DNA of 55,580 nucleotides from Synergistaceae bacterium. GTDB lineage: Bacteria; Synergistota; Synergistia; Synergistales; Aminobacteriaceae. Shown piece after piece: positions 26,082 through 35,094 of the stretch. Positions within the stretch are counted from its first letter, which is position 1, and each line of letters begins with the position of its first letter. Made by a program: the position numbers and the translations under genes. The notes below the pieces were generated by a model that was given only the letters and a program-made list of their open reading frames with translations, did no database searches and was not told where the DNA came from. Where the stretch lies: the NCBI GenBank assembly GCA_018436725.1, contig JAHDKT010000094.1, forward strand, positions 1 through 55,580, read 5' to 3'.

Positions 26082-26756
26082 TCATCTGAAAAGGTGGTAG
26101 ACGTCGACGGCGTCCTTCATCGAGAAGCCGAGCGACGAGTAGAGGTTCATGACCGCGAGGTTGGAGGCGGAGACGGAGCTTGCGAGCGTCTCGAACCCCC
26201 GGTCGAAGAGCATGCGGCACCCAGCCGTCCAGAAGTGTTTCGCCAGCCCTCTGCCTCGGAAGGCGGGGGCGAGCGCGTGGAGCACGACGACGCCTTCCGG
26301 GGTGTACCCCCAGAATCCGGCGAGTTCGCTCCCCTCCCAGAGGAAGGCGAGAAGCCGTCCCTGCGCGCGAAGATCGCGGAGCCAGCGGACGTAGCGGTCG
26401 TCGCCGACGGAGGGATGAATGCGCGCGTCCTTGTGGAAACGGTCGTGCGTGAAGGCGCCGGGGACTATGGCGAGGACGGCGTCGAGGTCGAAGTCGGCGG
26501 TCAGAGAGCAGCGTCCGTCGTCGTGCGGGACGAAGCGTTCGCGCACGCATGAGGGGCGCAGCAATGTGTCGCAGTAGTAGAAACCGTAGCGCTCGGCCTC
26601 GCCCTTCTGCCCCCCCGAGGGGAGTTTGAGGGTGAAGAAACCCGCCGTCCTCCGCAGCCACCGTACGGCCTCCTGCGAGAGCGCGGCGAGTTCGAACGCG
26701 GGAACGCCGAGAACGCGCGCATCCCAGGGGGCCTCCCTGACGCCTTCGGGGAGCAT
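26082..26756 (-). CDS. GNAT N-acetyltransferase, WecD/RffC-like
   Basis: 224 residues. The N-terminus has APWDARVLGVPAFEL, which recalls the WecD opening, and the GNAT acetyl-CoA site is at LAPAFRGRGLAKHF near residue 170, followed by SASNLAVMNLYSSLGF. WecD acetylates dTDP-4-amino-4,6-dideoxygalactose to dTDP-Fuc4NAc. The gene lies directly after the WecE homologue (five bases) and before the GtrB-like gene, which supports that role. WecD is a distant family, so another amino-sugar acetyltransferase is possible. Confidence 0.82.
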   Translation of the reverse strand: MLPEGVREAPWDARVLGVPAFELAALSQEAVRWLRRTAGFFTLKLPSGGQKGEAERYGFYYCDTLLRPSCVRERFVPHDDGRCSLTADFDLDAVLAIVPGAFTHDRFHKDARIHPSVGDDRYVRWLRDLRAQGRLLAFLWEGSELAGFWGYTPEGVVVLHALAPAFRGRGLAKHFWTAGCRMLFDRGFETLASSVSASNLAVMNLYSSLGFSMKDAVDVYHLFR

Positions 26757-26761
26757 CCGCG

Positions 26762-27904
26762 CTACTCCTTCGGCCGTTCTTTCCCGAAGAAGGCGAAGAC
26801 GGCCTCGATGACTTCTTCAGGCTCCAATCCTATGAAGAGCGGCAGGCGCAGCAGGCGCGCCGAGAGATCCGCGGTCACGCCGAGCGGCTTCGGCGAAGGC
26901 GCGCCGTAGGTCCGTCCCGCGAGGGCCGTATCGAGGGGGATGTAGTGGAAGACGGCGAGGATTCCCCGCTCTTTCAGGAAGGCCATCAGGGCGTCCCTGG
27001 ACTCCGCCGAGTCGAGCAGGATGTAGAAAATATGCGCGTTATGCTCGCACCCCTCGGGGACGACGGGGCGGCGAAGCTTGCCTTCGGCTTCGAGCGGGGC
27101 GAGGGCTTTATGGTAGCGGTTCCACAGCGCGAGGCGGTCGCCGACGATGCGCTCCGCCTCTTCGAGCTGGGCCCGGAGGAAGGCGGCCGTCATTTCGTTG
27201 ACCAGGTAGGAGGAGCCCATGTCGACCCAGGTGTACTTGTCCACCTCGCCGCGGAAGAACTTGCTGCGGTCGGTCCCCTTCTCCATCACGATCTCGGCGC
27301 GTTCGACGAAGGCGGGGTCGTTGATCAGGAGCGCCCCCCCCTCGCCGCAGTGGATGTTTTTGGTCTCGTGGAAGCTGAGGGCGGCCATTTCGCCGATCGC
27401 GCCGAGCGCCCTCCCCTTGTAGCGGGAGAGAATGCCCTGCGCTGCGTCCTCCAGCACGAGGAGGTTGCGCGCGCGCGCGATGCGCATGATCGCGTCCATC
27501 TCGCAGGCGACGCCGGCGTAGTGGACGGGAAGTATTGCCTTCGTCCGGGGAGTGATCGCCGCTTCGATGAGCGTTTCGTCCATGTTGAGCGTGTCGGGGC
27601 GCATGTCGACGAAGACGGGCGAGGCCCCGCGGAGGACGACGGCGTTCGCCGTGGAGCTGAAGGTGAAGGAGGGCATGATCACCTCGTCGCCGGGACCTAT
27701 CCCGCCGAGGATCATCATCATTTCGAGCGCGGCGGTACCCGAGGGGACGAGGATTGCTTTCCTGCATCCCGTCATCTCCTCCAGTCCGCGGGCGCACTTG
27801 CGCGAGAACTCGCCGTTCCCGGTGAGCTTCCCGCCGTCGATCGCCTGTCGGATGTACTCCATCTCGCGCCCGGTAACGTACGGCTTGCTGAACGGTATCC
27901 TCAT
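26762..27904 (-). CDS. wecE: dTDP-4-amino-4,6-dideoxygalactose transaminase (WecE/RffA-like)
   Basis: 380-residue PLP enzyme of the DegT/DnrJ/EryC1 family. MRIPFSKPYVTGREMEYI, PGDEVIMPSFTFSSTANAFV-type sequence, ILPVHYAGVACEMD, VLEDAAQG and SFHETKNIHCGEGGALL are very close to the WecE pattern; the Lys in HETKNIHCGEGG binds PLP. It should transaminate dTDP-4-keto-6-deoxyglucose, so a dTDP-glucose 4,6-dehydratase (RmlB) is needed but is not in this window. Start at 27904 chosen at the family N-terminus, two bases after the rmlA stop. Confidence 0.93.
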   Translation of the reverse strand: MRIPFSKPYVTGREMEYIRQAIDGGKLTGNGEFSRKCARGLEEMTGCRKAILVPSGTAALEMMMILGGIGPGDEVIMPSFTFSSTANAVVLRGASPVFVDMRPDTLNMDETLIEAAITPRTKAILPVHYAGVACEMDAIMRIARARNLLVLEDAAQGILSRYKGRALGAIGEMAALSFHETKNIHCGEGGALLINDPAFVERAEIVMEKGTDRSKFFRGEVDKYTWVDMGSSYLVNEMTAAFLRAQLEEAERIVGDRLALWNRYHKALAPLEAEGKLRRPVVPEGCEHNAHIFYILLDSAESRDALMAFLKERGILAVFHYIPLDTALAGRTYGAPSPKPLGVTADLSARLLRLPLFIGLEPEEVIEAVFAFFGKERPKE

Positions 27905-27906
27905 CC

Positions 27907-28638
27907 TTATTTCCCCTTTCCGAGCCGACCGAAAAGCAGCTCGTTGGCCCTGTGATACGATTCGAAGGTGCCCGTGTCCATCCACATTCCCTGGACGAAG
28001 TCGTACTGCAGCGCGCCCTGTTCGATGTAGGCGCTGTTGACGTCGGTGATCTCGTACTCGCCTCTCTTCGAGGGCTTCAGCCCGTCGATGACGCCCCAGA
28101 CCCGCGTGTCGTAGAGGTAGGCCCCGACGACGGCGTAGTCGCTCTTGGGGTGCTCGGGCTTCTCTTGTATCTCGACCACTTTCTTTTCGTCGAGCGCGGC
28201 GACCCCGAAGTCGGAGGGGTTCTCCACCTTGACGAGCATGACGCGCGCCCCCTGCTCCTTCTGTTCGGTGCGGAAGTTGTCGACGAAGCGGACGAGCGGG
28301 GTGTCGAAGATGTTGTCGCCCAGCAGGACGAAGACGGACTCGTCCCCGGCGAAGCGCCTGCCCAGCCGAAGGGCGTCGGCGATGCCCTTCGCCTCCTCCT
28401 GCACCTTGTAGGTGAAGTCGGCGCCGAACTCCTCCCCGCTGCCGAGCGACGTGACTATGTCGCCCATGTGGAGGCTGCTGGTGACGACCAGAATTTCACG
28501 CACGCCGCAGGCGACGAGGTTCTTCACCGGGTTGTAGATCATGGGCTCGGGGCCCACGGGCAGGAGGTGCTTGTTGGTGTGCCGTGTGAGGGGGTAAAGG
28601 CGCGTCCCCTTCCCTCCGGCGAGGATGATTCCCTTCAT
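27907..28638 (-). CDS. rmlA: Glucose-1-phosphate thymidylyltransferase, short form
   Basis: 243 residues. MKGIILAGGKGTRLYPLT is the nucleotide-binding motif, then LLPVGPEPMIYNPVKNL, LLGDNIF, VVEIQEKPEHPKSDYAVVG and ITDVNSAYIEQG. It should make dTDP-glucose from dTTP and glucose-1-phosphate. It lacks the C-terminal extension of the classical ~290-residue RmlA, like the archaeal and Gram-positive short forms. ATGA overlap with the upstream DUF2298 gene. Confidence 0.93.
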   Translation of the reverse strand: MKGIILAGGKGTRLYPLTRHTNKHLLPVGPEPMIYNPVKNLVACGVREILVVTSSLHMGDIVTSLGSGEEFGADFTYKVQEEAKGIADALRLGRRFAGDESVFVLLGDNIFDTPLVRFVDNFRTEQKEQGARVMLVKVENPSDFGVAALDEKKVVEIQEKPEHPKSDYAVVGAYLYDTRVWGVIDGLKPSKRGEYEITDVNSAYIEQGALQYDFVQGMWMDTGTFESYHRANELLFGRLGKGK

Positions 28639-30833
28639 GGCTCGATCTCCTCCTTGGATTCGCTGCTGTGTACTTCGATGATCACGGAGCCGTCGGGGTG
28701 GCGGAAGACGACCTCTCCCATGCCCTCCAGAACGGACTCCTTGATGTTTTTGAACTTCTCGCGCTCCAGCGCGCCGACGACGATGTAGCGGATATCGTAC
28801 TCCTCCAGCAGCCCACGGACCGCGCCGGGGTCGCCGGATTCGTAGATGCGACGGACGGCTGTCCGGCGTTTCTGGGGCTCGGCGGGGCTGCCCCGCATGG
28901 ACCATGCGTGCCCGTACCAGCCGAGCACCGTCGGCAGGCCCGTGGCCATGGAGATGCGCCCGTGCTGCGTGTAGCTGTCGCCCTCGGCTTCCAGAATCGC
29001 CGGTTGCCCTGAGACGTTCCGCTGGAACCAGCGGATCATCTCCCGGTCACCGGAGGAGAGGAACGCGAGGCCGTCGAGCCACTGATAGTTCTCCGGCGCG
29101 GGAGGGCGGGTACCGTAGAAGCCGGGGAGCGCCCACCAGCCGTAGGTCATCGGCATGGCGGCGACGAGCGCGAAGACGAGGACGAGGATACGCCGCCACA
29201 GCGTCGGCGCAACGCCGGCGATGCGCGCCGCCGCATACCCGCTCGCAAGCGCAAAAAAGAGGGCGGCCTGATAGGCCATCTTGAACATGGTGTTCGCCCT
29301 GTGGTATTCCGCGCGGTAGATGTCCTTCACGTAGACGACCTCGGGGATAAGCACAAGGATGCACCCGGCGGCGAACATGCCGAGCGCGACGATATCCGGC
29401 GCGGGCGTCCGCTGAAGCAGCGCGGAGAGCGCTCCTTGCGCAGGATCGCGTTCACGAAGGTACCCCTTGGCCGCGACCGCGAAGAAGAGGGCGAAGCAGA
29501 GCGCGAAGAAGGCCTGGTACCCCCAGAGTATGGCGAGCTGCCAGAGCGGGCTGGTGGCCATCACCCTGTGAACGCCCTCGGTCATGAAGACGAAGTTGCG
29601 CATGTAGGGGACGATCGCCGCCTGCGATACAAGGGCGAGGACGCCTCCCGCGAGGAGCGTCTCCAGCAGGGCGCGCCGTGCAAAGCCGTGCCGCCTGATC
29701 GCGGCGACGAGCGCCGCCCCGAAGAGCACCAGCAGGTAGATAGGGTAGTTCCAGCTGTTCGTCATCCAGGTAACGCCGAGGAGTACCCCGGCGACGGCCT
29801 CCCGGTACGGAATCCGGACGGAAAGCGCTCCCACGGACGTGGAAACCTCGCTCGCCATCAACAGGGACGCGCCGGCGCCGATGAAGAGGAGCGAAGCGGG
29901 CGTGTCCAGAACATGGGCGTGCAGGTCCGCGATTACAAAAGAGTAGAAGGGGAACTCGTGAATGGTCTTGTCGTCGGTTGGAGGCTGGTGTCCGATGAAG
30001 CTGCGGGCTTTCGGGTACCAGTACCCCTGCACCTCTCCGGCGTACAGTCCGGCGCGTTTGAGCGACGGCAGCGCGACGCCGTAGACGAAGGGGTGCAGGT
30101 TCCCCCCGAGGGCCAGCAGGAAGGCCGCGAGCAGCCCGCCGGCCATCGCCCGCTTGACGGCTTTCGGGTCGATACGGCGGAGCAGTCCGGAAACGAGGGC
30201 GTACGAGAGACTGAAGCCGAACGCGAAGAGCGAAGGCAGCATCAGGTTGTACGCGATCTCGGCCGGTATGCCCGTCAGAACGCACATGCACGCCGTGAAG
30301 AAGTGGCCGAAATAGTAGTAGTTGACGGCCGCGCCCGCCATCCACATATCGGCGGGGGGCATTGACTCCGCCCTGAGGACGGCGTTGACGTAGCCGAGGT
30401 TCAGGAATTTTTCGATACCGTTGATCTCCGGCTTCATGCTGCGAAGCATCGCCCATGCGAGCAGCGCGGCGAGGAAGAGGTATTCCTGGATGAGGATTTC
30501 GCGGCGCTGGTTCCGGAAGAGATCGCGGGCGTTCGTCAGGGCGCCGGGAAGCAGCCAGTTCGCCGCCCCCCCACAGATCAGGGCGAGGATGACGGTTGTC
30601 CGGGAGAGGTTCGCAAGCCCCAGCGAGGAGAGCAGCCAGACGATATAGGAAGAGAGCAGCAGGCCGATCACGCGGGAGAAAAGGTAGCCTCCGTCGCAAA
30701 ATCCTCTGAAAAGGCGCTGCGTCAGAGGGAGGAAGAGGATGCCTATGCCGACGAAGGCGAGCCACCAGAGGACGACGAGGGGAAAGCCGGGGTGCAGGAA
30801 GAAATCGGCGATCAGACGAGATGCGTCGCTCAT
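28635..30833 (-). CDS. DUF2298 (YYY-domain) polytopic membrane protein
   Basis: 732 residues with about 14 transmembrane helices and a C-terminal soluble domain of about 130 residues. Diagnostic segments are AAVNYYYFGHFFTAC near 170, HEFPFYSFVIADLHAHVLDTP near 300, and YRAEYHRANTMFKM near 500, all typical of DUF2298. Family members are thought to be GT-C-like membrane glycosyltransferases, though this is not settled. It is the first long gene of a nine-gene operon. Its ATG overlaps the TGA of a 16-codon leader ORF and its own ribosome-binding site is poor, so it may depend on translational coupling. Confidence 0.88.
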   Translation of the reverse strand: MSDASRLIADFFLHPGFPLVVLWWLAFVGIGILFLPLTQRLFRGFCDGGYLFSRVIGLLLSSYIVWLLSSLGLANLSRTTVILALICGGAANWLLPGALTNARDLFRNQRREILIQEYLFLAALLAWAMLRSMKPEINGIEKFLNLGYVNAVLRAESMPPADMWMAGAAVNYYYFGHFFTACMCVLTGIPAEIAYNLMLPSLFAFGFSLSYALVSGLLRRIDPKAVKRAMAGGLLAAFLLALGGNLHPFVYGVALPSLKRAGLYAGEVQGYWYPKARSFIGHQPPTDDKTIHEFPFYSFVIADLHAHVLDTPASLLFIGAGASLLMASEVSTSVGALSVRIPYREAVAGVLLGVTWMTNSWNYPIYLLVLFGAALVAAIRRHGFARRALLETLLAGGVLALVSQAAIVPYMRNFVFMTEGVHRVMATSPLWQLAILWGYQAFFALCFALFFAVAAKGYLRERDPAQGALSALLQRTPAPDIVALGMFAAGCILVLIPEVVYVKDIYRAEYHRANTMFKMAYQAALFFALASGYAAARIAGVAPTLWRRILVLVFALVAAMPMTYGWWALPGFYGTRPPAPENYQWLDGLAFLSSGDREMIRWFQRNVSGQPAILEAEGDSYTQHGRISMATGLPTVLGWYGHAWSMRGSPAEPQKRRTAVRRIYESGDPGAVRGLLEEYDIRYIVVGALEREKFKNIKESVLEGMGEVVFRHPDGSVIIEVHSSESKEEIEP

Positions 30834-30880
30834 GATGCCGTGTTCACCGCCGCGTTATGAATCGTTGCGATGTGCGTCAT
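30830..30880 (-). CDS. 16-aa leader ORF coupled to the DUF2298 gene
   Basis: Predicted peptide MTHIATIHNAAVNTAS. A strong AAGGAG lies ten bases upstream of its ATG, better than anything in front of the DUF2298 gene. Its TGA overlaps the DUF2298 ATG (ATGA). It lies in the leader between the promoter at 30964-30991 and the operon. It looks like a translational-coupling leader; three His and three Thr of 16 do not make an obvious attenuation peptide. Confidence 0.5.
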   Translation of the reverse strand: MTHIATIHNAAVNTAS

Positions 30881-30963
30881 TTTTTTAGTTCTCCTTGGTG
30901 ATGGACTGTGTGACGGCGCCCCTGCGAGAGAAGCCGCACCCTCGCCTTCCGGCCGCAGAGAAG

Positions 30964-30991
30964 ATGATACCGTGTACAGGAAGGTTGTCAA
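30964..30991 (-). promoter_or_regulatory. Promoter of the nine-gene glycan operon
   Basis: Minus-strand TTGACA (30986-30991), 16-base spacer, TATCAT (30964-30969). The -35 hexamer is a perfect consensus. It lies about 130 bases upstream of the DUF2298 start. Confidence 0.7.
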
Positions 30992-31030
30992 GACCGGAGG
31001 CAAGAGGATGTTTCCCCCGGAGAAGCGTAA

Positions 31031-31058
31031 GGCGGAGCGCGAAAGAACGCGCTCCGCC
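31031..31058 (-). terminator. Hairpin downstream of Synergist-CTERM gene 2
   Basis: Perfect 11-base arms (31031-31041, 31048-31058) with a six-base loop, just after the stop at 31084 on the minus strand. No T-tract. Confidence 0.55.
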
Positions 31059-31083
31059 TGAAGGACCTGTGCCTCCCGGATGT

Positions 31084-32931
31084 TTACCTGCGTCGGTTGA
31101 AGAACACCGCGCAGAGGGGCAGGGCAAGAAGGAGCGCCGCCGGAGCGAAGGCTCCGGTGCTGCATCCGCCGCCGCTGCTTCTATGTCCGGTGGAAAGGCC
31201 GACAAAAGTCGGGTCGGAAATGTACATGTCGGAGATGTTCATGTCGAAGGGACCGCCGTCCTTGATGGTGAAAACGATGTAATAGGTATAACCCGATTGA
31301 ATGACTTCTTCGGAGCCCATGAACGTAGCCTTATCCGCCTTTACTATGCCGAATTTGCCGTCGGCGAGCTTGGAAGGAGAATCGACGAAAGTGAAGTAAC
31401 GCGCTTCCGAGGCTGAAGTCGAAATAGCCTTCACGGGCAACACATTTCCGGCTTTATAACCGGCAAGAGAGGAGGTAGAGAGCGGGAACATCACTACTCC
31501 TGTTTTGCCTGTAGCCGACACTGTAGCTTTGAATACCGGCATCTTGATAGCTATCTGCGAGTTCATACTGTTGCCACGATAGGCGAGGATATTGGAAACA
31601 ACCTGATTTTTTAGGACAAGGTAGGTCGAAGAGGACGACGAAGAAGAGACCTGCATTTGCTCGACGGTATCGCCGGCAGCAGGGTTCAGCCCAGACTCGG
31701 CAACCGTGCCTGGAACTATAATAGAACTAGGATTTTCTACACCGGAAGGCAGCTGGAAGCCTGGTGTCACGGGCTGCGGTCCCGAAACCACGGTGATTAT
31801 GGAGGTGGCCGTTTTTCCGCCGTCGGCGGTGGTTACAGTAATCGTCGCTGTACCCGCAGCTCTGCCGGTGACAACACCTGTTTCGGAGACAGTGGCGATG
31901 GAGGTGTTGCTGGAAGACCACGTGACGTTCTTATTCGCGGCCGTGGAAGGTTCGACAGTCTCATCAAGATCGACGATTCCACCAACTCCGATCGTGGCCG
32001 ATGTGGGATCGACCGTAACCCTGGTAACGGGAACACCGACAATAACGGTCGCAGATGCAGTAAATCCACCATCCTGGGTAGTTGCCGTAATCGTTGTCGT
32101 ACCGTTGGAACCGCCTGTAACGACACCGCTGGAAGAGACGGTGGCGATCGTCGTATTATTCGAAGACCATGTTACGTTTTTATTCGTTGCAGTATCGGGC
32201 GAAACGGTAGCGGTAAAAGTGTATGTGGCACCAGGAGCAATGACTTTCTGCGTCGGAGAAATACTCACGCCAGTCACGGGGACGAGCATTGCCGTTGTAT
32301 AGACGAAAGCAGGATCGATAATATCTCCGCTACCGACGTTGAACACTATATCCGCAGAATTCACACAGAGTGCGATAAAACATCCCGTTGCAATCACATC
32401 GCTTGCTCCCATAACGCTCTTTTTATCCGTGCTGATAACGGCGAATCTTCTATTAGCTATTCCCGCTGCCGTATACACTCCGGAAAAACTGTGAAAAGCA
32501 TTGGATCCCGTTACCTTCACTACGTTTAAGTCGGCAGGCGTCTTCCCTGAAAATGTGGAAAGTGGGTGCATCACAAGGACATCGGGCGAAACATCCAAAC
32601 TTTCCGCAGTTGACAAAACTTTATACAGCGGCAACTCCTGCTTTTGGGTATAGGTTTCGCCACGTGATGCGAAGTAATTCTGGACTGTTGCCGCAGTAAC
32701 GTATACTGCCGTACCGTCCGACGCAACCGCAGCCGGCACGCTCAGATCGTAGCCCGGTTTAAAATCGGTCGACACCACGGTGGCAGGAGTCTGCATCTTT
32801 GCCTGCGGAATTTGATTGACCGTACCGCCAAGTCCTGTGATATCGGTACTCACCCATGCCGCCATCGACGGAGCCGCGATGAAAAGGACGAATATGGACA
32901 GCAACACTACACATGTTCTGTTTTTTTTCAT
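31084..32931 (-). CDS. Synergist-CTERM surface protein 2 with two Big2 domains
   Basis: 615 residues. Signal peptide MKKNRTCVVLLSIFVLFIAA cleaved near SMAA. An N-terminal region is followed by two bacterial Ig-like (Big2) repeats at about 245-410, marked by VTGVSISPTQ...NVTWSSNNTTIATVS and VTRVTVDPTS...NVTWSSSNTSIATVS. A further beta-rich domain and HRSSGGGCSTGAFAPA plus a hydrophobic helix and RRR tail follow. The N-terminal and post-Ig regions resemble parts of protein 1 (MFPLS/ADLNVVK-type segments), so the family is shared. Start at 32931 has GGAGGT eight bases upstream. Divergent from ligase-like gene 2. Confidence 0.9.
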   Translation of the reverse strand: MKKNRTCVVLLSIFVLFIAAPSMAAWVSTDITGLGGTVNQIPQAKMQTPATVVSTDFKPGYDLSVPAAVASDGTAVYVTAATVQNYFASRGETYTQKQELPLYKVLSTAESLDVSPDVLVMHPLSTFSGKTPADLNVVKVTGSNAFHSFSGVYTAAGIANRRFAVISTDKKSVMGASDVIATGCFIALCVNSADIVFNVGSGDIIDPAFVYTTAMLVPVTGVSISPTQKVIAPGATYTFTATVSPDTATNKNVTWSSNNTTIATVSSSGVVTGGSNGTTTITATTQDGGFTASATVIVGVPVTRVTVDPTSATIGVGGIVDLDETVEPSTAANKNVTWSSSNTSIATVSETGVVTGRAAGTATITVTTADGGKTATSIITVVSGPQPVTPGFQLPSGVENPSSIIVPGTVAESGLNPAAGDTVEQMQVSSSSSSSTYLVLKNQVVSNILAYRGNSMNSQIAIKMPVFKATVSATGKTGVVMFPLSTSSLAGYKAGNVLPVKAISTSASEARYFTFVDSPSKLADGKFGIVKADKATFMGSEEVIQSGYTYYIVFTIKDGGPFDMNISDMYISDPTFVGLSTGHRSSGGGCSTGAFAPAALLLALPLCAVFFNRRR

Positions 32932-33084
32932 GTACAACACCTCCATTAATTTTTCGCCGTAGAAACAGGCGCCCAAGCAAATAAAACATTCCCCGCTGAA
33001 AAACATAGCCTATAAACAAGGGATCTACATTGGCTCTCGTTACTTTCTCCGTTGCGGAGAGGTTTTCAACCTCCTTTGTCTGTT

Positions 33085-33113
33085 ATTATAACAAAATGCA
33101 CGAAAAGCGAAAA
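33085..33113 (-). promoter_or_regulatory. Promoter of Synergist-CTERM gene 2
   Basis: Minus-strand TTTTCG (33108-33113), 17-base spacer, TATAAT (33085-33090), leaving a leader of about 145 bases. The leader includes a TCTCCGCAACGGAGA hairpin near 33046-33060 and shows no match I recognise to a known riboswitch. The 308-base gap 32932-33239 otherwise holds only the divergent promoter. Confidence 0.5.
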
Positions 33114-33132
33114 GGCGTTTACCAAGTGATGC

Positions 33133-33161
33133 TTGATCAGAGAGTGCCATGAGCCTATAAT
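33133..33161 (+). promoter_or_regulatory. Promoter of ligase-like gene 2
   Basis: TTGATC (33133-33138), 17-base spacer, TATAAT (33156-33161), about 80 bases upstream of the ATG at 33240. Confidence 0.65.
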
Positions 33162-33239
33162 GCGCCGAAGAGCCGGAGCATACTTGAATCCAATGCGCCC
33201 CGGTAGGATCCGACGATCTTCCCAAGGAGGAGTACGTCC

Positions 33240-35015
33240 ATGCCACCCCGAAGAAATGAACAGGTTCCACCCGGAGAAATGTATTCGTCCGTCCGGACCG
33301 ATTCCCTCGCGCCGCGTCCTCTTTTTCTCTGCGCTTTTCTGACCTCGTTCGTTCTGCCGAATCTTATCTTTTCGGGCGAGTATTTTTTCAGCACGCTCCA
33401 TCTGATGAAGTGGGCGGCGACGCTCGCGCCGCTGGCGATTCTGGGCGCGGCGGCGGGGTTCCGGGTGCTGCGCTTCGGAACGGAGCGGACGGGATTCCGG
33501 CTCGACGGTTTCGCCGTGATCTGGCTGGCGATGCTGCTCTACGTGACGGTACAGCCCTTTTGGGCGCCCCCGCGCTCGACGGTGACGTTTTTCCAGGAGT
33601 GGTTCTTCTTCGGCTCGCTTTGGCTGGCGTACACGCTCGCTTCCTTGCTGGCCGACGGGAAGGTGGTGCGCGCGCTGCTGTGGGGGGCGCTGCTGAACGC
33701 GGCGGTGAGCGTGCTGTTCGCGGAATTGCAGATCCGGGGGTTGAACGGGCCCTATCCCTTCATTCTGCCGACGCCGGGAAACTACATCGCGAACACGGGC
33801 CAGCAGAATATGTTCGCTCTCTGGATGGCGATCGCGGGGCTCGGCGGCATTTTTCTGTTCTTTTCCGCCGGCGGCGCGCGTCGGCTGTTTGCGAACACAT
33901 TCATCGTTCTTCTTCTCATCGTCGTCTTCTGGGGGCTGATCAGTTCGACGAGCCGTTCGGGAATACTGTCGCTTGCGGCGGGGTTTCTGGTGCTTTCGCT
34001 CTTCTTCTTGAGGCTTGAGGGGCGGCGATATCTTCTCAAGTCAGGCTGCGTGCTGCTGCTCTTCGCGGCGGTGCTGACGGTGAACGTCTCCCGGAACCCC
34101 AGTACAGGCGCGGCATTGGCAAGCAAGATGGAGGACGTGATCGAGCGTCCGCTCGCCTTCGCGCACAGGGACAGCATCTGGGCGACGAGCTGGACGATGT
34201 TCGCACGAAACCCGATCAAAGGCGTGGGACTGGGGCAGTACAAGTGGCATTACATAGACGCGCAGAACCATATGTTGCGCCGATGGCCGCACTTCAAATG
34301 GCAGTACACCCACTGGGCGCACAACGAGTTTTTGCAGTGGATGGCCGAGGGCGGAGTCGTCGGAGCGGCGCTGATGTTTTTCTTATGGCTCTGGTGGATG
34401 CGGGGGGCGCTGGGAGCGTTCATCGATAGAACGCCGCTCTCGCCCGAGGCGATCTGGGGGAGCGCGCTGGTGTCGCTTTTCTTCGTCAACGCGCTGTGGA
34501 CGCGTCCGTTCCACCGCATCGAGAACGCCGTCTGGCTGGCGCTGGCCTTCGCAGCGACGAACCGCGAACTCCTGCCCGAGCTGATCCCGACGCCTCCGCC
34601 CGAGCGATTCGAGCGTGGGGGGCGTCTGCTGGGAGGCGTCGTCTGCCTAATATCATTGGCGGGGTTGCTCTACTTGGGCGAGGGAATACTGGGAGATATT
34701 GCGCTGCGAAGAGCCCTGGCGGAGAGCGAAGATCCGGCGGTGATATCGTCTCACCTTGAAAGGGCGTACAGGTCGCCAATGGTGCGGGATATCGCGGAAA
34801 AACAACGCGCGTACTTCCGCGTTCACATGGGCGAGAAGGCGAACGACGCCGAGATGCTCGCCGGAGGACTCAACGACCTTATCGCCTATTTCGAAAAGCA
34901 GCCGCACGTGCAGGAGCTGAGTTTTCTGCGGCAATGGGCCGGAAAGCTGGACGATCCGGACTTCCGCAGATACATGGAGTCGTTCGTCTATCAGCCGCCC
35001 GCAAGCGCGGACTGA
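33240..35015 (+). CDS. O-antigen-ligase/PglL-like polytopic membrane glycosyltransferase 2
   Basis: 591 residues and a clear paralogue of the protein at 19667. It shares SFVLPNLIFSGEYFFSTLHLM-type N-terminal sequence, NTGQQNMFALW, SSTSRSGILSLAAG, IWATSWTMFARNPIKGVGLG and AHNEFLQWMAEGG. About twelve transmembrane helices precede a soluble helical tail of about 115 residues. AAGGAGG is upstream of the start. The first copy is less GC-rich than this one, so they are not a recent duplication. It lies divergent from Synergist-CTERM protein 2 and just upstream of Synergist-CTERM protein 3. Confidence 0.88.
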   Translation: MPPRRNEQVPPGEMYSSVRTDSLAPRPLFLCAFLTSFVLPNLIFSGEYFFSTLHLMKWAATLAPLAILGAAAGFRVLRFGTERTGFRLDGFAVIWLAMLLYVTVQPFWAPPRSTVTFFQEWFFFGSLWLAYTLASLLADGKVVRALLWGALLNAAVSVLFAELQIRGLNGPYPFILPTPGNYIANTGQQNMFALWMAIAGLGGIFLFFSAGGARRLFANTFIVLLLIVVFWGLISSTSRSGILSLAAGFLVLSLFFLRLEGRRYLLKSGCVLLLFAAVLTVNVSRNPSTGAALASKMEDVIERPLAFAHRDSIWATSWTMFARNPIKGVGLGQYKWHYIDAQNHMLRRWPHFKWQYTHWAHNEFLQWMAEGGVVGAALMFFLWLWWMRGALGAFIDRTPLSPEAIWGSALVSLFFVNALWTRPFHRIENAVWLALAFAATNRELLPELIPTPPPERFERGGRLLGGVVCLISLAGLLYLGEGILGDIALRRALAESEDPAVISSHLERAYRSPMVRDIAEKQRAYFRVHMGEKANDAEMLAGGLNDLIAYFEKQPHVQELSFLRQWAGKLDDPDFRRYMESFVYQPPASAD

Positions 35016-35031
35016 GCGATTCCGTCGAAGA

Positions 35032-35060
35032 TTGCTTTCCACGCGCCCGAGGCGCATAAT
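35032..35060 (+). promoter_or_regulatory. Promoter of Synergist-CTERM gene 3
   Basis: TTGCTT (35032-35037), 17-base spacer, CATAAT (35055-35060), 34 bases upstream of the ATG. The -35 hexamer equals that of ligase-like gene 1. Confidence 0.55.
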
Positions 35061-35094
35061 GGACTTATTCTAATAAATTCGGAGGTGTGTTGTT

